From: Sulfurihydrogenibium sp. YO3AOP1
GTDB taxonomy: Bacteria; Aquificota; Aquificia; Aquificales; Hydrogenothermaceae
DNA: 64,000 nucleotides
Assembly (NCBI RefSeq): GCF_000020325.1
Contig: NC_010730.1
Span: forward strand, 1 to 64,000
Reading direction: 5' to 3'
Shown piece by piece: positions 17,178 to 26,280 of this stretch (positions within the stretch are counted from its first letter, which is position 1; the number at the start of each line of letters is the position of its first letter). The notes below the pieces were generated by a model. It saw nothing but the letters and a program-made list of their open reading frames with translations. It ran no database searches and had not been told where the DNA came from. Both the position numbers and the translations under genes were made by a program.

Positions 17178-17717
17178 TTACTCCACTAAGTTGTCATCTT
17201 CTTTAATCTGCTTTCTTACAAACTCTCTGCTTTTATACTCTATATAGTCCTGCTTTTCCCAAACATACTTAAATGTAATCACATAGCCAACAAACGCTGC
17301 TGTATGAAATGCAAGCTGAACAGGTGATAAAAGACCTTCATCAAAGAAAAAGCTTAAAAGCTCAGATGTTAAAACTGCAAAAAATAAAAAGAGTAAAGTT
17401 ATTCCATAAGCAAGTGTTATTCTTCTGTTTATTATAAAATCTCTTTCTTCATAAAGTTGTTTAGCTTTTAACCTTTCTTCTAACTCTTTTTGCTCTAAAG
17501 CAGGGTCTTTATCTTTTAATTTTAAAGTAAAGATTACACTTGAACTATATAAAGTTACAACTATCACAACCCATACAGCTTTAAAAAAGTCTGCTTTATC
17601 TTGGATAATATCATTTTTATAGATAAAATTTATAACAGACAGTCCAAGAATGATTAGAAACACAAATGCAACGGTTTCAACAAACAAAAAAAGCATTTTT
17701 TTCTTTATCATAGCCAC
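17178..17717 (-). CDS. Hypothetical inner-membrane protein
   Basis: A 179-residue protein with four likely membrane segments (about 8-28, 46-66, 102-124 and 132-152). A charged, helical cytosolic stretch (about 68-95, rich in K and E) lies between the second and third. I recognise no family. It overlaps the corA gene by 10 bases and is cotranscribed with it, so a role next to the transporter is conceivable but unproven. Confidence 0.75.
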   Translation of the reverse strand: MAMIKKKMLFLFVETVAFVFLIILGLSVINFIYKNDIIQDKADFFKAVWVVIVVTLYSSSVIFTLKLKDKDPALEQKELEERLKAKQLYEERDFIINRRITLAYGITLLFLFFAVLTSELLSFFFDEGLLSPVQLAFHTAAFVGYVITFKYVWEKQDYIEYKSREFVRKQIKEDDNLVE

Positions 17718-18661
17718 CCTTTCCTTTTAAATAAGAAAATTGGAACAGATGCTGACAAAAACATGAGAATTAAGGCATAAAAATATCCATACTGCCAATG
17801 TAATTCTGGCATATTTTCAAAGTTCATACCATAAATGCTTGCAATCAATGTAGGTGGAATAAAGATAGTAGCTATAACTGTAAAGATTTTGATTACTTTG
17901 TTCTGCTCTATGTTTAACAAACCTAAGAATGTATTTTGTAAATAGCTTAGTCTTTCAAAATTAAACTTTGTATAATCAATTAGAGAGTTTACGTCTTTGA
18001 TCAAAATTCTTAGCTCTTCTCTAACATCTTCAGGAACTTTATAGCTTTTTAGTAATGAAGATAAAACCCTTTGCTTATCTATAAGGGATTCCCTGATAGT
18101 CATGTTTAAATCTTCGTAGTAAGAGATAGATTCAAAAACTGTTTCTGTAACATCTAAGTTTCCGGAAGATACGATTTTTCCAAGCTTTGAAATCTCTTTT
18201 GATACATTTTCAAGAACGTCGGAATCTGATGCAATCTTGATTTCAAGAATAGAAGAGAAAACATGAAATCCTGTTTTATAGATGCTTGGGTTGGTAAGTA
18301 ATCTTCTTACAAATTCTCTGAATGTCTTTAACTCTCTGTATCTTACAGTGATGATGTAATTGTCTTTTATGATAAAAGAGACAGTATCGTTAAATGCGTT
18401 CTCTTCTTCTCTGATTAAAAAGTATGTGTTAATCGTTATGCTGTCTTCCTCTTCCCAATATCTTGAACTTATCTCTATATCTTCCCTTTCTTGGAATGAT
18501 GGAAATTCAATCTTAAAAGTTTCTACAGACCATTTTATTTCTTCTTCCGTTGGATTGAAGATATCAACCCATAAGATGTTAGACTTATCCTCTATTTTTT
18601 CAAGTTCTTTAAGCTGGATTGACTTTATTATTAAGCCTTCTCTGTAAAATACTCTTATCAT
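17708..18661 (-). CDS. corA: CorA-family magnesium/cobalt transporter
   Basis: An inner-membrane pentameric divalent cation channel. The 317 residues have a long cytosolic N-terminal alpha/beta domain, a long helix (about 180-260), and two C-terminal membrane helices. The YGMN signature of the pore loop is at 277-280 (IYGMNFENMPEL), followed by the second membrane segment and a basic C-terminus. Length and layout match CorA. It is in the same run as scpA (8-base gap). Confidence 0.95.
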   Translation of the reverse strand: MIRVFYREGLIIKSIQLKELEKIEDKSNILWVDIFNPTEEEIKWSVETFKIEFPSFQEREDIEISSRYWEEEDSITINTYFLIREEENAFNDTVSFIIKDNYIITVRYRELKTFREFVRRLLTNPSIYKTGFHVFSSILEIKIASDSDVLENVSKEISKLGKIVSSGNLDVTETVFESISYYEDLNMTIRESLIDKQRVLSSLLKSYKVPEDVREELRILIKDVNSLIDYTKFNFERLSYLQNTFLGLLNIEQNKVIKIFTVIATIFIPPTLIASIYGMNFENMPELHWQYGYFYALILMFLSASVPIFLFKRKGWL

Positions 18662-18669
18662 GAATAAGA

Positions 18670-19278
18670 TTATACCATAATAGGCTCTATATATATTTCT
18701 CCAAAATGTTCTTCCTGGTAAAGATTTATCTTATTGTCGTAATTTAAAAATAGCAGTGCTATAAATGCTTGAGTTTTATCCGGATAGTTAAATTCTGAAA
18801 ATTTTATAACTTGTAGGACTTCTTTAAGATAGTCTTCTATAAATTTTATCGCTTCTTCTAGTGAAGCTTTGTGTAGTTGATAATCAAATTTTTTTATTTT
18901 TTTAGCTGAATTTCTTTCTCTTTTTTGCGAAGGGCTTCTTTTTGATGGTGAGTAATCTACCGGTGGTTGTGTATACTCTTTTAAAATCATTGCAAGTTCT
19001 TCTATTGTATAAAATCTTTTTATTCCAAAAAGACGTTTTCTTGATGTTTTATCTTCATTCTCTTCTTCATCTTCAATTTTTAAGCTTTCTGCTTTCATCT
19101 TCAGAAGTAATGCTGCAACGATTAGGACTTTTGATACAGTTTGAAAATCCGGAATGTACATTTTTTTAACTTCTTCTAAATACTTTTCAGCTAAAACAGT
19201 AATATCTATATTCCAAGGGTCTATCTCTCCTTTTAAAACAAGCTTTAAGATTATATCAATCGGATTTTGCTCTTGCAT
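18670..19278 (-). CDS. scpA: Segregation and condensation protein A
   Basis: ScpA is the kleisin of the SMC-ScpA-ScpB condensin. The 202 residues start with the ScpA N-terminal signature (PIDIILKLVLKGEIDPWNID, then ITVLAEKYLEEV). A charged middle (about 70-125) and a C-terminal winged-helix-like part (about 135-195) follow. It is a little shorter than the typical 230-270 residues. It overlaps the end of lpxK by 23 bases. ScpB is not in this window. Confidence 0.9.
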   Translation of the reverse strand: MQEQNPIDIILKLVLKGEIDPWNIDITVLAEKYLEEVKKMYIPDFQTVSKVLIVAALLLKMKAESLKIEDEEENEDKTSRKRLFGIKRFYTIEELAMILKEYTQPPVDYSPSKRSPSQKRERNSAKKIKKFDYQLHKASLEEAIKFIEDYLKEVLQVIKFSEFNYPDKTQAFIALLFLNYDNKINLYQEEHFGEIYIEPIMV

Positions 19279-20233
19279 GAATTCTCTCCATCATGAACTT
19301 GTAAAACTCCTCAGGTATTAATATTTCATAACTAACAGCATAGACATTTTTTTGGTTTATTTTTACCAAATCTTTTTCGGTTGTTATATAAGTTTTATTT
19401 AGGTCAAACTTAAAGTTTTTATAGTCAAAATGGTCTGGAAGGTTTATAAACTCTTCTACTATAAAATCATACTGTTTTGACAAAGACTTTACTAAATTAA
19501 AAAACTGTAGATTGTTTCCAAGTCCTGATATAACAGACACTTTTTTTCCTTTCAAGAATGAAAAATCTATTTTGTTATTATCCAAGTCTATTAACCCATC
19601 GAATCTTTCTTGTGTAATAAAAAACGGCTTTCCAAATTCTTTAAGTTTATCAATGACATCGGCTTGTCCTTTATATCTTGTAATCAAAAAAACATCAGCA
19701 TACTTGTAAAAGCTCTTTGGTTCTCTAAGATTTCCAACCGGTAGAATTTTATCCTTCCAAAATGGCTTACCTGCGTCTACAACAAGTATATTAAAATCTC
19801 TAAAAAGTTGAAAGTGCTGAAATCCATCGTCAAGGATAAAAAAATCATAATCTTTAATCTTTAAAGCATACATTCCTGATTTATACCTGTCTTTTCCTAC
19901 GAAAACATCCATTCCTTTTTTAACCATTAAAAACGGCTCATCTCCGCAGCTTTTAGCGTTTAGAGTATTATCACATTTAATGATTTCTTCTTTTGATTTT
20001 CTTTTGTACCCTCTTGACAAAACTGCAACTTTAAAGCCTTGATTTTGTAAGTATTTGCTTATGGATATGGCAATCGGAGTCTTTCCTGTGCCACCAACTG
20101 AAAGATTTCCAACAGATATAACAGGCTTTGGCAGTCTTTTTTTCTTTATTATATTTTTTTCATATAAAAACCTTCTTAATGATGCTAACGTCCAATAGAT
20201 GGCTGACAATGGATATAGTAGATTACGAAACAT
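19256..20233 (-). CDS. lpxK: Tetraacyldisaccharide 4'-kinase
   Basis: LpxK phosphorylates the lipid A disaccharide at the inner membrane, which shows the cell makes lipid A. In its 325 residues the N-terminus is hydrophobic and membrane-associated (about 1-22). The unusual P-loop is GNLSVGGTGKTP (about 43-54), followed by LSRGYKRKSKEE, then DDGFQHFQLFRDFNILVVDA with catalytic Asp/His residues. The gene overlaps its neighbours on both sides, in keeping with a single operon. Confidence 0.96.
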   Translation of the reverse strand: MFRNLLYPLSAIYWTLASLRRFLYEKNIIKKKRLPKPVISVGNLSVGGTGKTPIAISISKYLQNQGFKVAVLSRGYKRKSKEEIIKCDNTLNAKSCGDEPFLMVKKGMDVFVGKDRYKSGMYALKIKDYDFFILDDGFQHFQLFRDFNILVVDAGKPFWKDKILPVGNLREPKSFYKYADVFLITRYKGQADVIDKLKEFGKPFFITQERFDGLIDLDNNKIDFSFLKGKKVSVISGLGNNLQFFNLVKSLSKQYDFIVEEFINLPDHFDYKNFKFDLNKTYITTEKDLVKINQKNVYAVSYEILIPEEFYKFMMERIHARAKSD

Positions 20234-21203
20234 TTGGAAAGTATTTTCTGATTTCTTCTAATACTATATCTTTATTTTTTCCGTATCTTCTTGAAAAATG
20301 AAAAACGATTAAGTTTTTAACATTTGCAAGGTTTGCGATTTCTGCCGTTTGCGTTGTCGTTAAATGATAAACTTTGCTTGCCTGTTCTTTATCTCTTTCT
20401 AAAAAGACCGATTCACAGTATAAATAATCTGAATCTTTAACAAGGTTTACTATTTTTTCTTTATTTTCTTGGCTGTAAACTACATCAGTAATGTAGGAAA
20501 TTTTTATGCCTTTTTGAGCATAGCTGTACTCTTCTTTTAAATATTCGTAAGGATATTCTTTATCTAAGATTTTAAAGGTTTTGCCTTGATTTTCTGGATT
20601 TTCAAGCCACTGTTTAAAAAACCCTATCTCTTTTCCTTTTAATGGTAATTCTTGGATTTTTTCTTTTTTTAGAAAAAGTCTGTCTTTATACTCAAAAGCA
20701 TATCCCATGACCTTGATTTTATGGTCTAAAACTGCATACCTAACTCTATAATGGCTATTTTCATAGATTATATCACTATCAGCCTCTTCCTCTTTTATAA
20801 AGTCATTTGCGAATTTTTTCTTTATGTCAAATTCATAATATTGATAAAGGTTATCTTTTAAACATTTAACTTTGAATATTATCTGTGGTTCAAGGTCAAC
20901 AAGATTCCAAGTATAGCCCTGTAATTTACAAAAAACATTGTAAGATAAAGGGTCTATTCCAAACATTTCAACAGTTTGTGGTCTTCCAAGCTTGCTTCGA
21001 AGTAAAAAATCAAATCCAATAAAATGGTCCATATGTGTATGCGTAATAAAGATTTTATTTATCTTTTTGATTAGATCTCTATCAAGCTTATAAATATTTC
21101 CAACATCAAAAAGTATAAAGTCTTGTAATTCAGGAATTTCTATAACTATTCCCGGGTCTTCGTATTTTTCATTTATAAGATAATGTTTTATTCTACTGGA
21201 CAT
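20223..21203 (-). CDS. Ribonuclease Z-like metallo-beta-lactamase fold protein
   Basis: A 326-residue metallo-beta-lactamase fold hydrolase. The zinc motif HTHMDH is at 55-60, and the C-terminal HLTTTQTAEIANLANVKNLI with VFHFSRRY closely resembles tRNase Z, which removes 3' trailers from tRNA precursors. This fits tRNA genes in the window that lack an encoded CCA. The N-terminus lacks the usual LGTG opening and there is an inserted region (about 150-215), so it is a divergent member. Another phosphodiesterase role cannot be excluded. Confidence 0.75.
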   Translation of the reverse strand: MSSRIKHYLINEKYEDPGIVIEIPELQDFILFDVGNIYKLDRDLIKKINKIFITHTHMDHFIGFDFLLRSKLGRPQTVEMFGIDPLSYNVFCKLQGYTWNLVDLEPQIIFKVKCLKDNLYQYYEFDIKKKFANDFIKEEEADSDIIYENSHYRVRYAVLDHKIKVMGYAFEYKDRLFLKKEKIQELPLKGKEIGFFKQWLENPENQGKTFKILDKEYPYEYLKEEYSYAQKGIKISYITDVVYSQENKEKIVNLVKDSDYLYCESVFLERDKEQASKVYHLTTTQTAEIANLANVKNLIVFHFSRRYGKNKDIVLEEIRKYFPNVS

Positions 21204-21206
21204 GGT

Positions 21207-21869
21207 TTAGCTCAATCTTTCTATTTCTTTTTTTATATCTTCAATAACTTCTTTATTCCAAATTTCTTTTTTGCCTGCTTCGTTTTTTACAGAAAAAACT
21301 ATAAAAACATCTCCACCGAATTTTTCTTTAAACTTCTTGTGCGATTTTTCTAACCAATCTTTCCACTTATGAATTTCCGGTGTTTGATTGTACGATATAG
21401 GTTTTATCTGAATTCCGATATACTTATCTTTCACTTGGATATAAAAATCAACATTATATAACCTATCCCAATTATCCGGTGCAGGAATTAACTTTACTCC
21501 AAGTTCTTTTTCTAAAATGCTATAAATTGTATTAATTTCTGTTTGATATCCTTCAAAGGTTCTGTTAATGACTAAATTTTTAATATAAACAATACAATCT
21601 TCCTCAGATACTTCTTCTATTTCTTTTTTTAAGACCTCTGATATTTTTGTATATAATTTTTTTCCTAAATCTTCTAAATACTCATCTGGCTTGATATAAA
21701 TTTTCTTTCTCTCTAAGAATTTTTTTAATTTATCCTTATAGCAAATCTCCCATTCTTCTATTTTCTTTGGGGAGCATTCTCTTATCCATTCAGACACAGG
21801 TCCTACGCTATTTTTTTTATTTAAACCCCATCTGTTTGTCGCTATGTTTAGAATCCATTCTTTACTCAT
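21207..21869 (-). CDS. Type II restriction endonuclease, MjaI-like
   Basis: I read this as a MjaI-type restriction enzyme, expected to cut CTAG. The 220 residues begin MSKEWILNIATNRWGLNKKN and include GPVSEWIRECSPKKIEEWE. A PD-(D/E)XK-like core is visible in NVDFYIQVKDKYIGIQIKP (Asp, then Q-I-K) at about 145-163. The chosen start is the ATG at 21869, in ATGAGTAA overlapping the methyltransferase stop, with AAGGAAC upstream; a TTG six codons earlier is less likely. Placement directly after a DNA methyltransferase gene supports the call. The family assignment is from memory of the sequence, not a search. Confidence 0.75.
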   Translation of the reverse strand: MSKEWILNIATNRWGLNKKNSVGPVSEWIRECSPKKIEEWEICYKDKLKKFLERKKIYIKPDEYLEDLGKKLYTKISEVLKKEIEEVSEEDCIVYIKNLVINRTFEGYQTEINTIYSILEKELGVKLIPAPDNWDRLYNVDFYIQVKDKYIGIQIKPISYNQTPEIHKWKDWLEKSHKKFKEKFGGDVFIVFSVKNEAGKKEIWNKEVIEDIKKEIERLS

Positions 21870-23100
21870 TAATAAGTTCCTTTTCAAGTTTTAAGAATTT
21901 TTCCTTTAAACTAAAATCTATTTCCGTGTCTGTTTTTGCCATACCTGATTTAATCATGTAAGCATTAATAAATATTTTATTTTTTAAATACACGTAAGCA
22001 TAAACCATATTTTCATTCAAGATAGGGTTTTTATCAAATTTTAGTAAAACTTCTTTTTTTAGAACATGACTTTTAAGATATTCTAAGGATTTTTCTTTAT
22101 CTAATATTTTTACACCTAACAGCTTTACATTAAGTCCTGTGTTAAGCTTTATAGTATCTTCACTAAGTATGTCAATAACCTTATAGGTAGAATCTTTTTT
22201 AAAATTTAGTTTTTTCGGGTCTATCTCCGGCTTTGCGTCTTGGATTGAAGGCGTATAATCTATTGGTTTAACTTCTGTTTTTGTTTCTCGTTTTATAACA
22301 TCAATTTTTGTGAATAGAATATCTTTAAACGAGATTTTTTGCTTTATGATATCTAAAAATTTTTCGTTTATTTCATATCCTATTGCATTTCTTTGTAGAA
22401 GATTGGCTACTTTTAAGGTAGTTCCACTTCCTACAAAAGGGTCTAAAACCGTTTCTCCAACAAAAGAAAACATTTTTATAAGTCTCTTTGGTAGCTCTTC
22501 TGGAAACATAGCTTCATGATTTATCTGCTTTTCACCGCCAAATTTCCAATGTCCTGAAAAATATTCTTTCCATTCTTCTTTTGTAAGCTTTGATTTTTCT
22601 TTTATATCTTTTGCTATTTTTTCTTTACCGCCCGGTTTTTTAAAAATTAATATATATTCGTAATCTATTTCTATCAATCCGTTTGGTGGGTATGGATAAG
22701 ACCCCATTACAACGGCTCCGCCTGTTGTGTTCATAGTTGTTTTTTTCTGCCAAATAATACTGCCCATGTAATCAAATCCTATTTTTTCACACTGGCTGAT
22801 GATTTCTGAATGAATGGGGATAACTTTATACCTTCCATAAATTACAGACCTTGCAAATTGGTCTCCTACGTTGATACATAATCTTCTGCCCGGTTTTAGT
22901 ACTCTAAAACACTCTAGCCAAACCCTGTATAAATCTTTAAGATAATCGTGCAATGTTTGACCATAACCTATTTGGTTTTCAACGCCGTAATCTTTTATAT
23001 GCCAATATGGTGGTGAAGTAATTATTAGACTTATACTTTCGTCTTCAACTTCTTCCATGCTTCTGCTATCTGCAACGTATAGCTTTATCCAATTATCCAT
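21862..23100 (-). CDS. DNA N4-cytosine methyltransferase with a C-terminal SNase-like domain
   Basis: A beta-type DNA methyltransferase. Motif IV ITSPPYWHIKDYG (about 29-41, SPPYW favours N4-cytosine) precedes motif I ETVLDPFVGSGTTLKVANLL (about 213-232). It is the probable protective partner of the adjacent MjaI-like endonuclease. Its 412 residues exceed the usual size. Residues about 290-400 add a fold-like stretch (VIDILSEDTIKLN, LGVKIL, VYAYVYLKNKIFINAYMIKS) that looks like a staphylococcal-nuclease/OB domain lacking the catalytic Arg and Glu residues, perhaps a DNA-binding module. It overlaps fbp by 8 bases. Confidence 0.88.
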   Translation of the reverse strand: MDNWIKLYVADSRSMEEVEDESISLIITSPPYWHIKDYGVENQIGYGQTLHDYLKDLYRVWLECFRVLKPGRRLCINVGDQFARSVIYGRYKVIPIHSEIISQCEKIGFDYMGSIIWQKKTTMNTTGGAVVMGSYPYPPNGLIEIDYEYILIFKKPGGKEKIAKDIKEKSKLTKEEWKEYFSGHWKFGGEKQINHEAMFPEELPKRLIKMFSFVGETVLDPFVGSGTTLKVANLLQRNAIGYEINEKFLDIIKQKISFKDILFTKIDVIKRETKTEVKPIDYTPSIQDAKPEIDPKKLNFKKDSTYKVIDILSEDTIKLNTGLNVKLLGVKILDKEKSLEYLKSHVLKKEVLLKFDKNPILNENMVYAYVYLKNKIFINAYMIKSGMAKTDTEIDFSLKEKFLKLEKELINE

Positions 23101-24064
23101 TTTTTAACATACTCTTTAATTTTTCCATCTCATATTTTCCACCTAAGAAAACAGGTACTCTTTGATGTATGTCTGTTGGCTTGATGTTTAATATATCTTC
23201 CTTTCCTGTCGTTGCTATTCCGCCGGCTTGGACTGTTAAAAATGCCATAGGTGATGCTTCGTATAAAAGTCTTAGCTTTCCGTTTTTATTTTTTACATCC
23301 GCCGGATAAGCAAAAATTCCACCTTTTATTAACGTTCTGTGAACGTCTGCAACCATAGACCCGATGTATCTTGATGTGTAGCCTTCATCTTTTAGACTTT
23401 CTATGTACTCTTTTAATCCTGCATCAATCCATTTTTTATCGTTGGATTCATTGATTGAGTAAATCTTTCCTTTTTCTGGTATTTTCATATTTGGATGAGA
23501 AAGTAGATACATACCAACCGCCGGGTCTAATGTAAAGCCATTAACGCCATTTCCTGTTGATAAAACAAGCATTGTAGAAGACCCATAGATTACATATCCG
23601 GCCGCAACCTGCTTGTATCCTTCCTGTAAGAAATCTGAAACATCGGAATTTACTCTTCTATGAATAGAGAAAATTGTTCCTATGCTGATGTTTACATCAA
23701 TGTTAGAGGAGCCATCAAGCGGGTCAAAAGCTATCACGTATTTAGCATCTTTTCCTTCTTCTGGGAAGATTGGCTCGTCAAGTTCTTCAGAAGCTAAGGC
23801 GAAAAATTCACCTGACTGTGAGAGGTATTGAATAAGCAGATTGTTTGAAAGCTCGTCAAGCTTTTGAACTTCTTCGCCTTGAATGTTTTTTTTGCCCGCC
23901 ATTCCAAGAATATCAGCCAATCCTGCCATTCTTACATGAGAAGCAATAACTTTTGTAGCTGATTCTATCGCAACCAATGCACGGGATAAAGACCCTGTTG
24001 CATTCGGATAAAGTCTTTCTTGTTCTAAAATAAAACTATTTAAATCCATACCTATTTTTGCCAT
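23093..24064 (-). CDS. fbp: Class I fructose-1,6-bisphosphatase
   Basis: Removes the 1-phosphate of fructose 1,6-bisphosphate in gluconeogenesis, needed by an autotroph to make sugars. In its 323 residues the metal-binding FDPLDGSSNIDVNISIGTIF (about 112-131) is the class I signature. GSMVADVHRTLIKGGIFAYP and a C-terminal LLYEASPMAFLTVQAGG also match. It lies in the same transcript as the aldolase gene upstream, with one hypothetical gene between, so two consecutive gluconeogenic steps are linked. Confidence 0.97.
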   Translation of the reverse strand: MAKIGMDLNSFILEQERLYPNATGSLSRALVAIESATKVIASHVRMAGLADILGMAGKKNIQGEEVQKLDELSNNLLIQYLSQSGEFFALASEELDEPIFPEEGKDAKYVIAFDPLDGSSNIDVNISIGTIFSIHRRVNSDVSDFLQEGYKQVAAGYVIYGSSTMLVLSTGNGVNGFTLDPAVGMYLLSHPNMKIPEKGKIYSINESNDKKWIDAGLKEYIESLKDEGYTSRYIGSMVADVHRTLIKGGIFAYPADVKNKNGKLRLLYEASPMAFLTVQAGGIATTGKEDILNIKPTDIHQRVPVFLGGKYEMEKLKSMLKNG

Positions 24065-24576
24065 TTTAATTCCTCCGCTTCTTTTTTATACTCTTTAAGC
24101 TTTGGTATAAATCTTCTATCTTTTATGTTTTGATATACATAATGAAAGTCTAAAGCACTGTAATAAGATTTAACAATCATTCTAACAAGTTCACAAACTA
24201 AGTCATCACCTTCTACGCAGAATTTCATCATATCTAAAATCAAGTCTTCAAGAGATAGGACGTTTAAAATCTCTTCTCCGTCAACCTCTATTTGATTTAA
24301 CATTCCGGTTATTAGATGAAAATCTTTACTTACTTCTATAGTAATATCATCTTTTAGCCAAAGGTCGCCAAATTTTTTATATCCAAGATTGGATAAAACT
24401 TTTTCAAGAAAAATTACATCCGGATGAAGAAGTGAAATCATATTGGCAGGATACATTCCCTGGGTATAAACAGATAAAGCAAACTTACCAACTATTACAG
24501 GGCGAGTTTTTTCTCCCGCCCTTTTATACTCTCTGTAAATCTCTTTTATGGCTTGTATCTGTTTGTCTAAACTCAA
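24052..24576 (-). CDS. Hypothetical protein, possibly nucleotidyltransferase-like
   Basis: A 174-residue soluble protein. The layout VIVGKFALSVYTQG, followed by PDVIFLEKVLSNLGYKKFG and DDITIEV, recalls nucleotidyltransferase-fold proteins that bind substrates but lack a clear GSX9DXD site. I would not assign a function. It sits between the aldolase and Fbp genes, directly abutting the first and overlapping the second by 13 bases, so it is translated together with the gluconeogenic enzymes. Confidence 0.7.
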   Translation of the reverse strand: MSLDKQIQAIKEIYREYKRAGEKTRPVIVGKFALSVYTQGMYPANMISLLHPDVIFLEKVLSNLGYKKFGDLWLKDDITIEVSKDFHLITGMLNQIEVDGEEILNVLSLEDLILDMMKFCVEGDDLVCELVRMIVKSYYSALDFHYVYQNIKDRRFIPKLKEYKKEAEELKWQK

Positions 24577-25995
24577 TTAATCTGCTCCGGCTTCAAGCTT
24601 AATCTCTTGTGCTTTTTGTTGAACGTCCTTTGTAGAACCTTTAACGTAGCTTTTTTTAACAAGTTTTATGTATTTGTCTGTGTACTGCTTTGTGTCAAAC
24701 ACTTTTAATTTTTCAAATAAGAATTCAAACTTTTTCTCTATTGCATCAAGAATTTCTTCTTTGTTTTCTAAAGTCCACCATTGATATTTAAACGGTCCAA
24801 ATCCTCTTTTTCTTGATTTGTATAAGAATTGTTCTCTTGTCATTCCTTCTTTCCATTCATCTTTAAAGTTTTCTTCGATGAATTTGTATATCTCTTCTTT
24901 AAACTTTTCTGGTGCAAGGTCAAACATGATGTTTTGAAATCCCGTTGCTAAATGTATTTCAGAGCAGTTGTTTTCTGGGAATTTATCAAACAGCTCCTCC
25001 GGTAATGTAGAAGCTCCGTGTTGAACCGTTCCTGAAAGTCCGTATTTCTTTCTTGCAACTTCTCCAATATCTCTTAATACATTAAAGTCAAGTTTTACTT
25101 TTGCAACCGTACCATCCGGAAGTGGAATACCTCCGTGCTCTGTTCCCGTTTGGACAGAGATTTTAGATATACCCGGCTTTTTATTTAATGTCTCTAAATA
25201 TCCTTCCATAAACGCCTCAAATTCTTCTACAGTAGAGTTTTTACCGCCAATATGTCCAATCTCTGCACCAATGGATACGTTTATTCCTTCCGGCTCTATC
25301 TCTCTAATATAGTCTGTCATTTTCGCAGTGTTTAAGTAGTTATGATATTGCTGTTCTTTTAAAGTTTTTTTTGAGTAGTCAACCAACGTTGATGGGTCTA
25401 TATCTATATTGTAAAATCCTGCATCTATTGCTTCTTTTGTTAATTCTTTGATAGCGTTTAATTCTCTTTCTGGATTTTCAAAGTATTTTTTAGCACTAAA
25501 TTGGAAGTGGTCTCCTTGTATGAATACAGGTCCTTTGTACCCTTCTTTTATAGCTGCAGCTAATACGCATGCTGCATACTCAGAAGGTCTTTGATATGTG
25601 TATTCAATTTCAGATTTAGCAATCTCAAAAATCATCGCACCGATATTATTTTTTATTCCAACTTTAAACATTCTTCTTGCAACGTCGTAAGTCATCCCTC
25701 TAATGTTTACTGCCGGTGTTGTAAAGTTTCTTGTTTCTCCTCTTCCCATTGCCATGTATAAATCATGTATGGAAGATGCAACAGCTCCAAACTCATTTGC
25801 TATTTCTCTGATAATGTATTTAACTTCTTCTTTTAAATTGTAATCTTTTGAAAAAACCGCCGTGTAAATAAGGTCATCAATAACTGTTTCTCTTAATTTT
25901 TTTTCATCTAAAATTTTTATGCCGGAATCTGAAATCTCAACAACTCCATTTAAAACTTCTTTAACTTGGTCTAAATTAGAAAGAATATTTGCCAT
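24577..25995 (-). CDS. Class II fructose-bisphosphate aldolase-like protein
   Basis: A zinc-type aldolase of the class II ketose-bisphosphate group. Visible pieces are IQGDHFQFSA (zinc ligand and catalytic region), NIDIDPSTLVDYS, SIGAEIGHIGGKNST (zinc ligand), a GTEHGG.PLPDG stretch, and TVQHGASTLPEELF. At 472 residues it is longer than standard FbaA (about 310-350), with a C-terminal extension from about 385. It probably makes fructose 1,6-bisphosphate for the Fbp enzyme two genes downstream. AGGAGGGT precedes the ATG. It is the first gene of the long minus-strand run, so the promoter should lie in 25996-26090. Confidence 0.85.
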   Translation of the reverse strand: MANILSNLDQVKEVLNGVVEISDSGIKILDEKKLRETVIDDLIYTAVFSKDYNLKEEVKYIIREIANEFGAVASSIHDLYMAMGRGETRNFTTPAVNIRGMTYDVARRMFKVGIKNNIGAMIFEIAKSEIEYTYQRPSEYAACVLAAAIKEGYKGPVFIQGDHFQFSAKKYFENPERELNAIKELTKEAIDAGFYNIDIDPSTLVDYSKKTLKEQQYHNYLNTAKMTDYIREIEPEGINVSIGAEIGHIGGKNSTVEEFEAFMEGYLETLNKKPGISKISVQTGTEHGGIPLPDGTVAKVKLDFNVLRDIGEVARKKYGLSGTVQHGASTLPEELFDKFPENNCSEIHLATGFQNIMFDLAPEKFKEEIYKFIEENFKDEWKEGMTREQFLYKSRKRGFGPFKYQWWTLENKEEILDAIEKKFEFLFEKLKVFDTKQYTDKYIKLVKKSYVKGSTKDVQQKAQEIKLEAGAD

Positions 25996-26161
25996 AATAC
26001 CCTCCTTTAATGGTTTAATTCAAAAATATTATAACATTGCAGATAAGAAGTGAGTAAATCGGAAAATGAAAAGATTTGTTAGTTTTGATTGATTTTTGGG
26101 AGTTGTCATAAGAAGAGAAAATAGAGATCTTGGTCAAGATGGTAATCTAAGCTATTTGATT

Positions 26162-26190
26162 TTTTATAATTCACACGGTTCAGATGGAAC
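26162..26190 (-). repeat. Isolated degenerate CRISPR repeat beyond the array's trailer end
   Basis: A copy of the array repeat with four substitutions (positions 1, 9, 10 and 26 of the plus-strand repeat). It is separated from the main array by 90 bases (26191-26280), longer than any spacer. That segment contains a GTGAGAAGTGAAACG ... CTCACGTCTCAC inverted run, a sequence type found elsewhere in the window, so the old array end appears to have been invaded by a dispersed repeat. Confidence 0.8.
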
Positions 26191-26280
26191 GCAAAACGTG
26201 AGAAGTGAAACGATACACGTGAAACAATATTTAAATTACTTTAGATCTAACGTCTCACATCTCACCTCTCACGTCTCACT

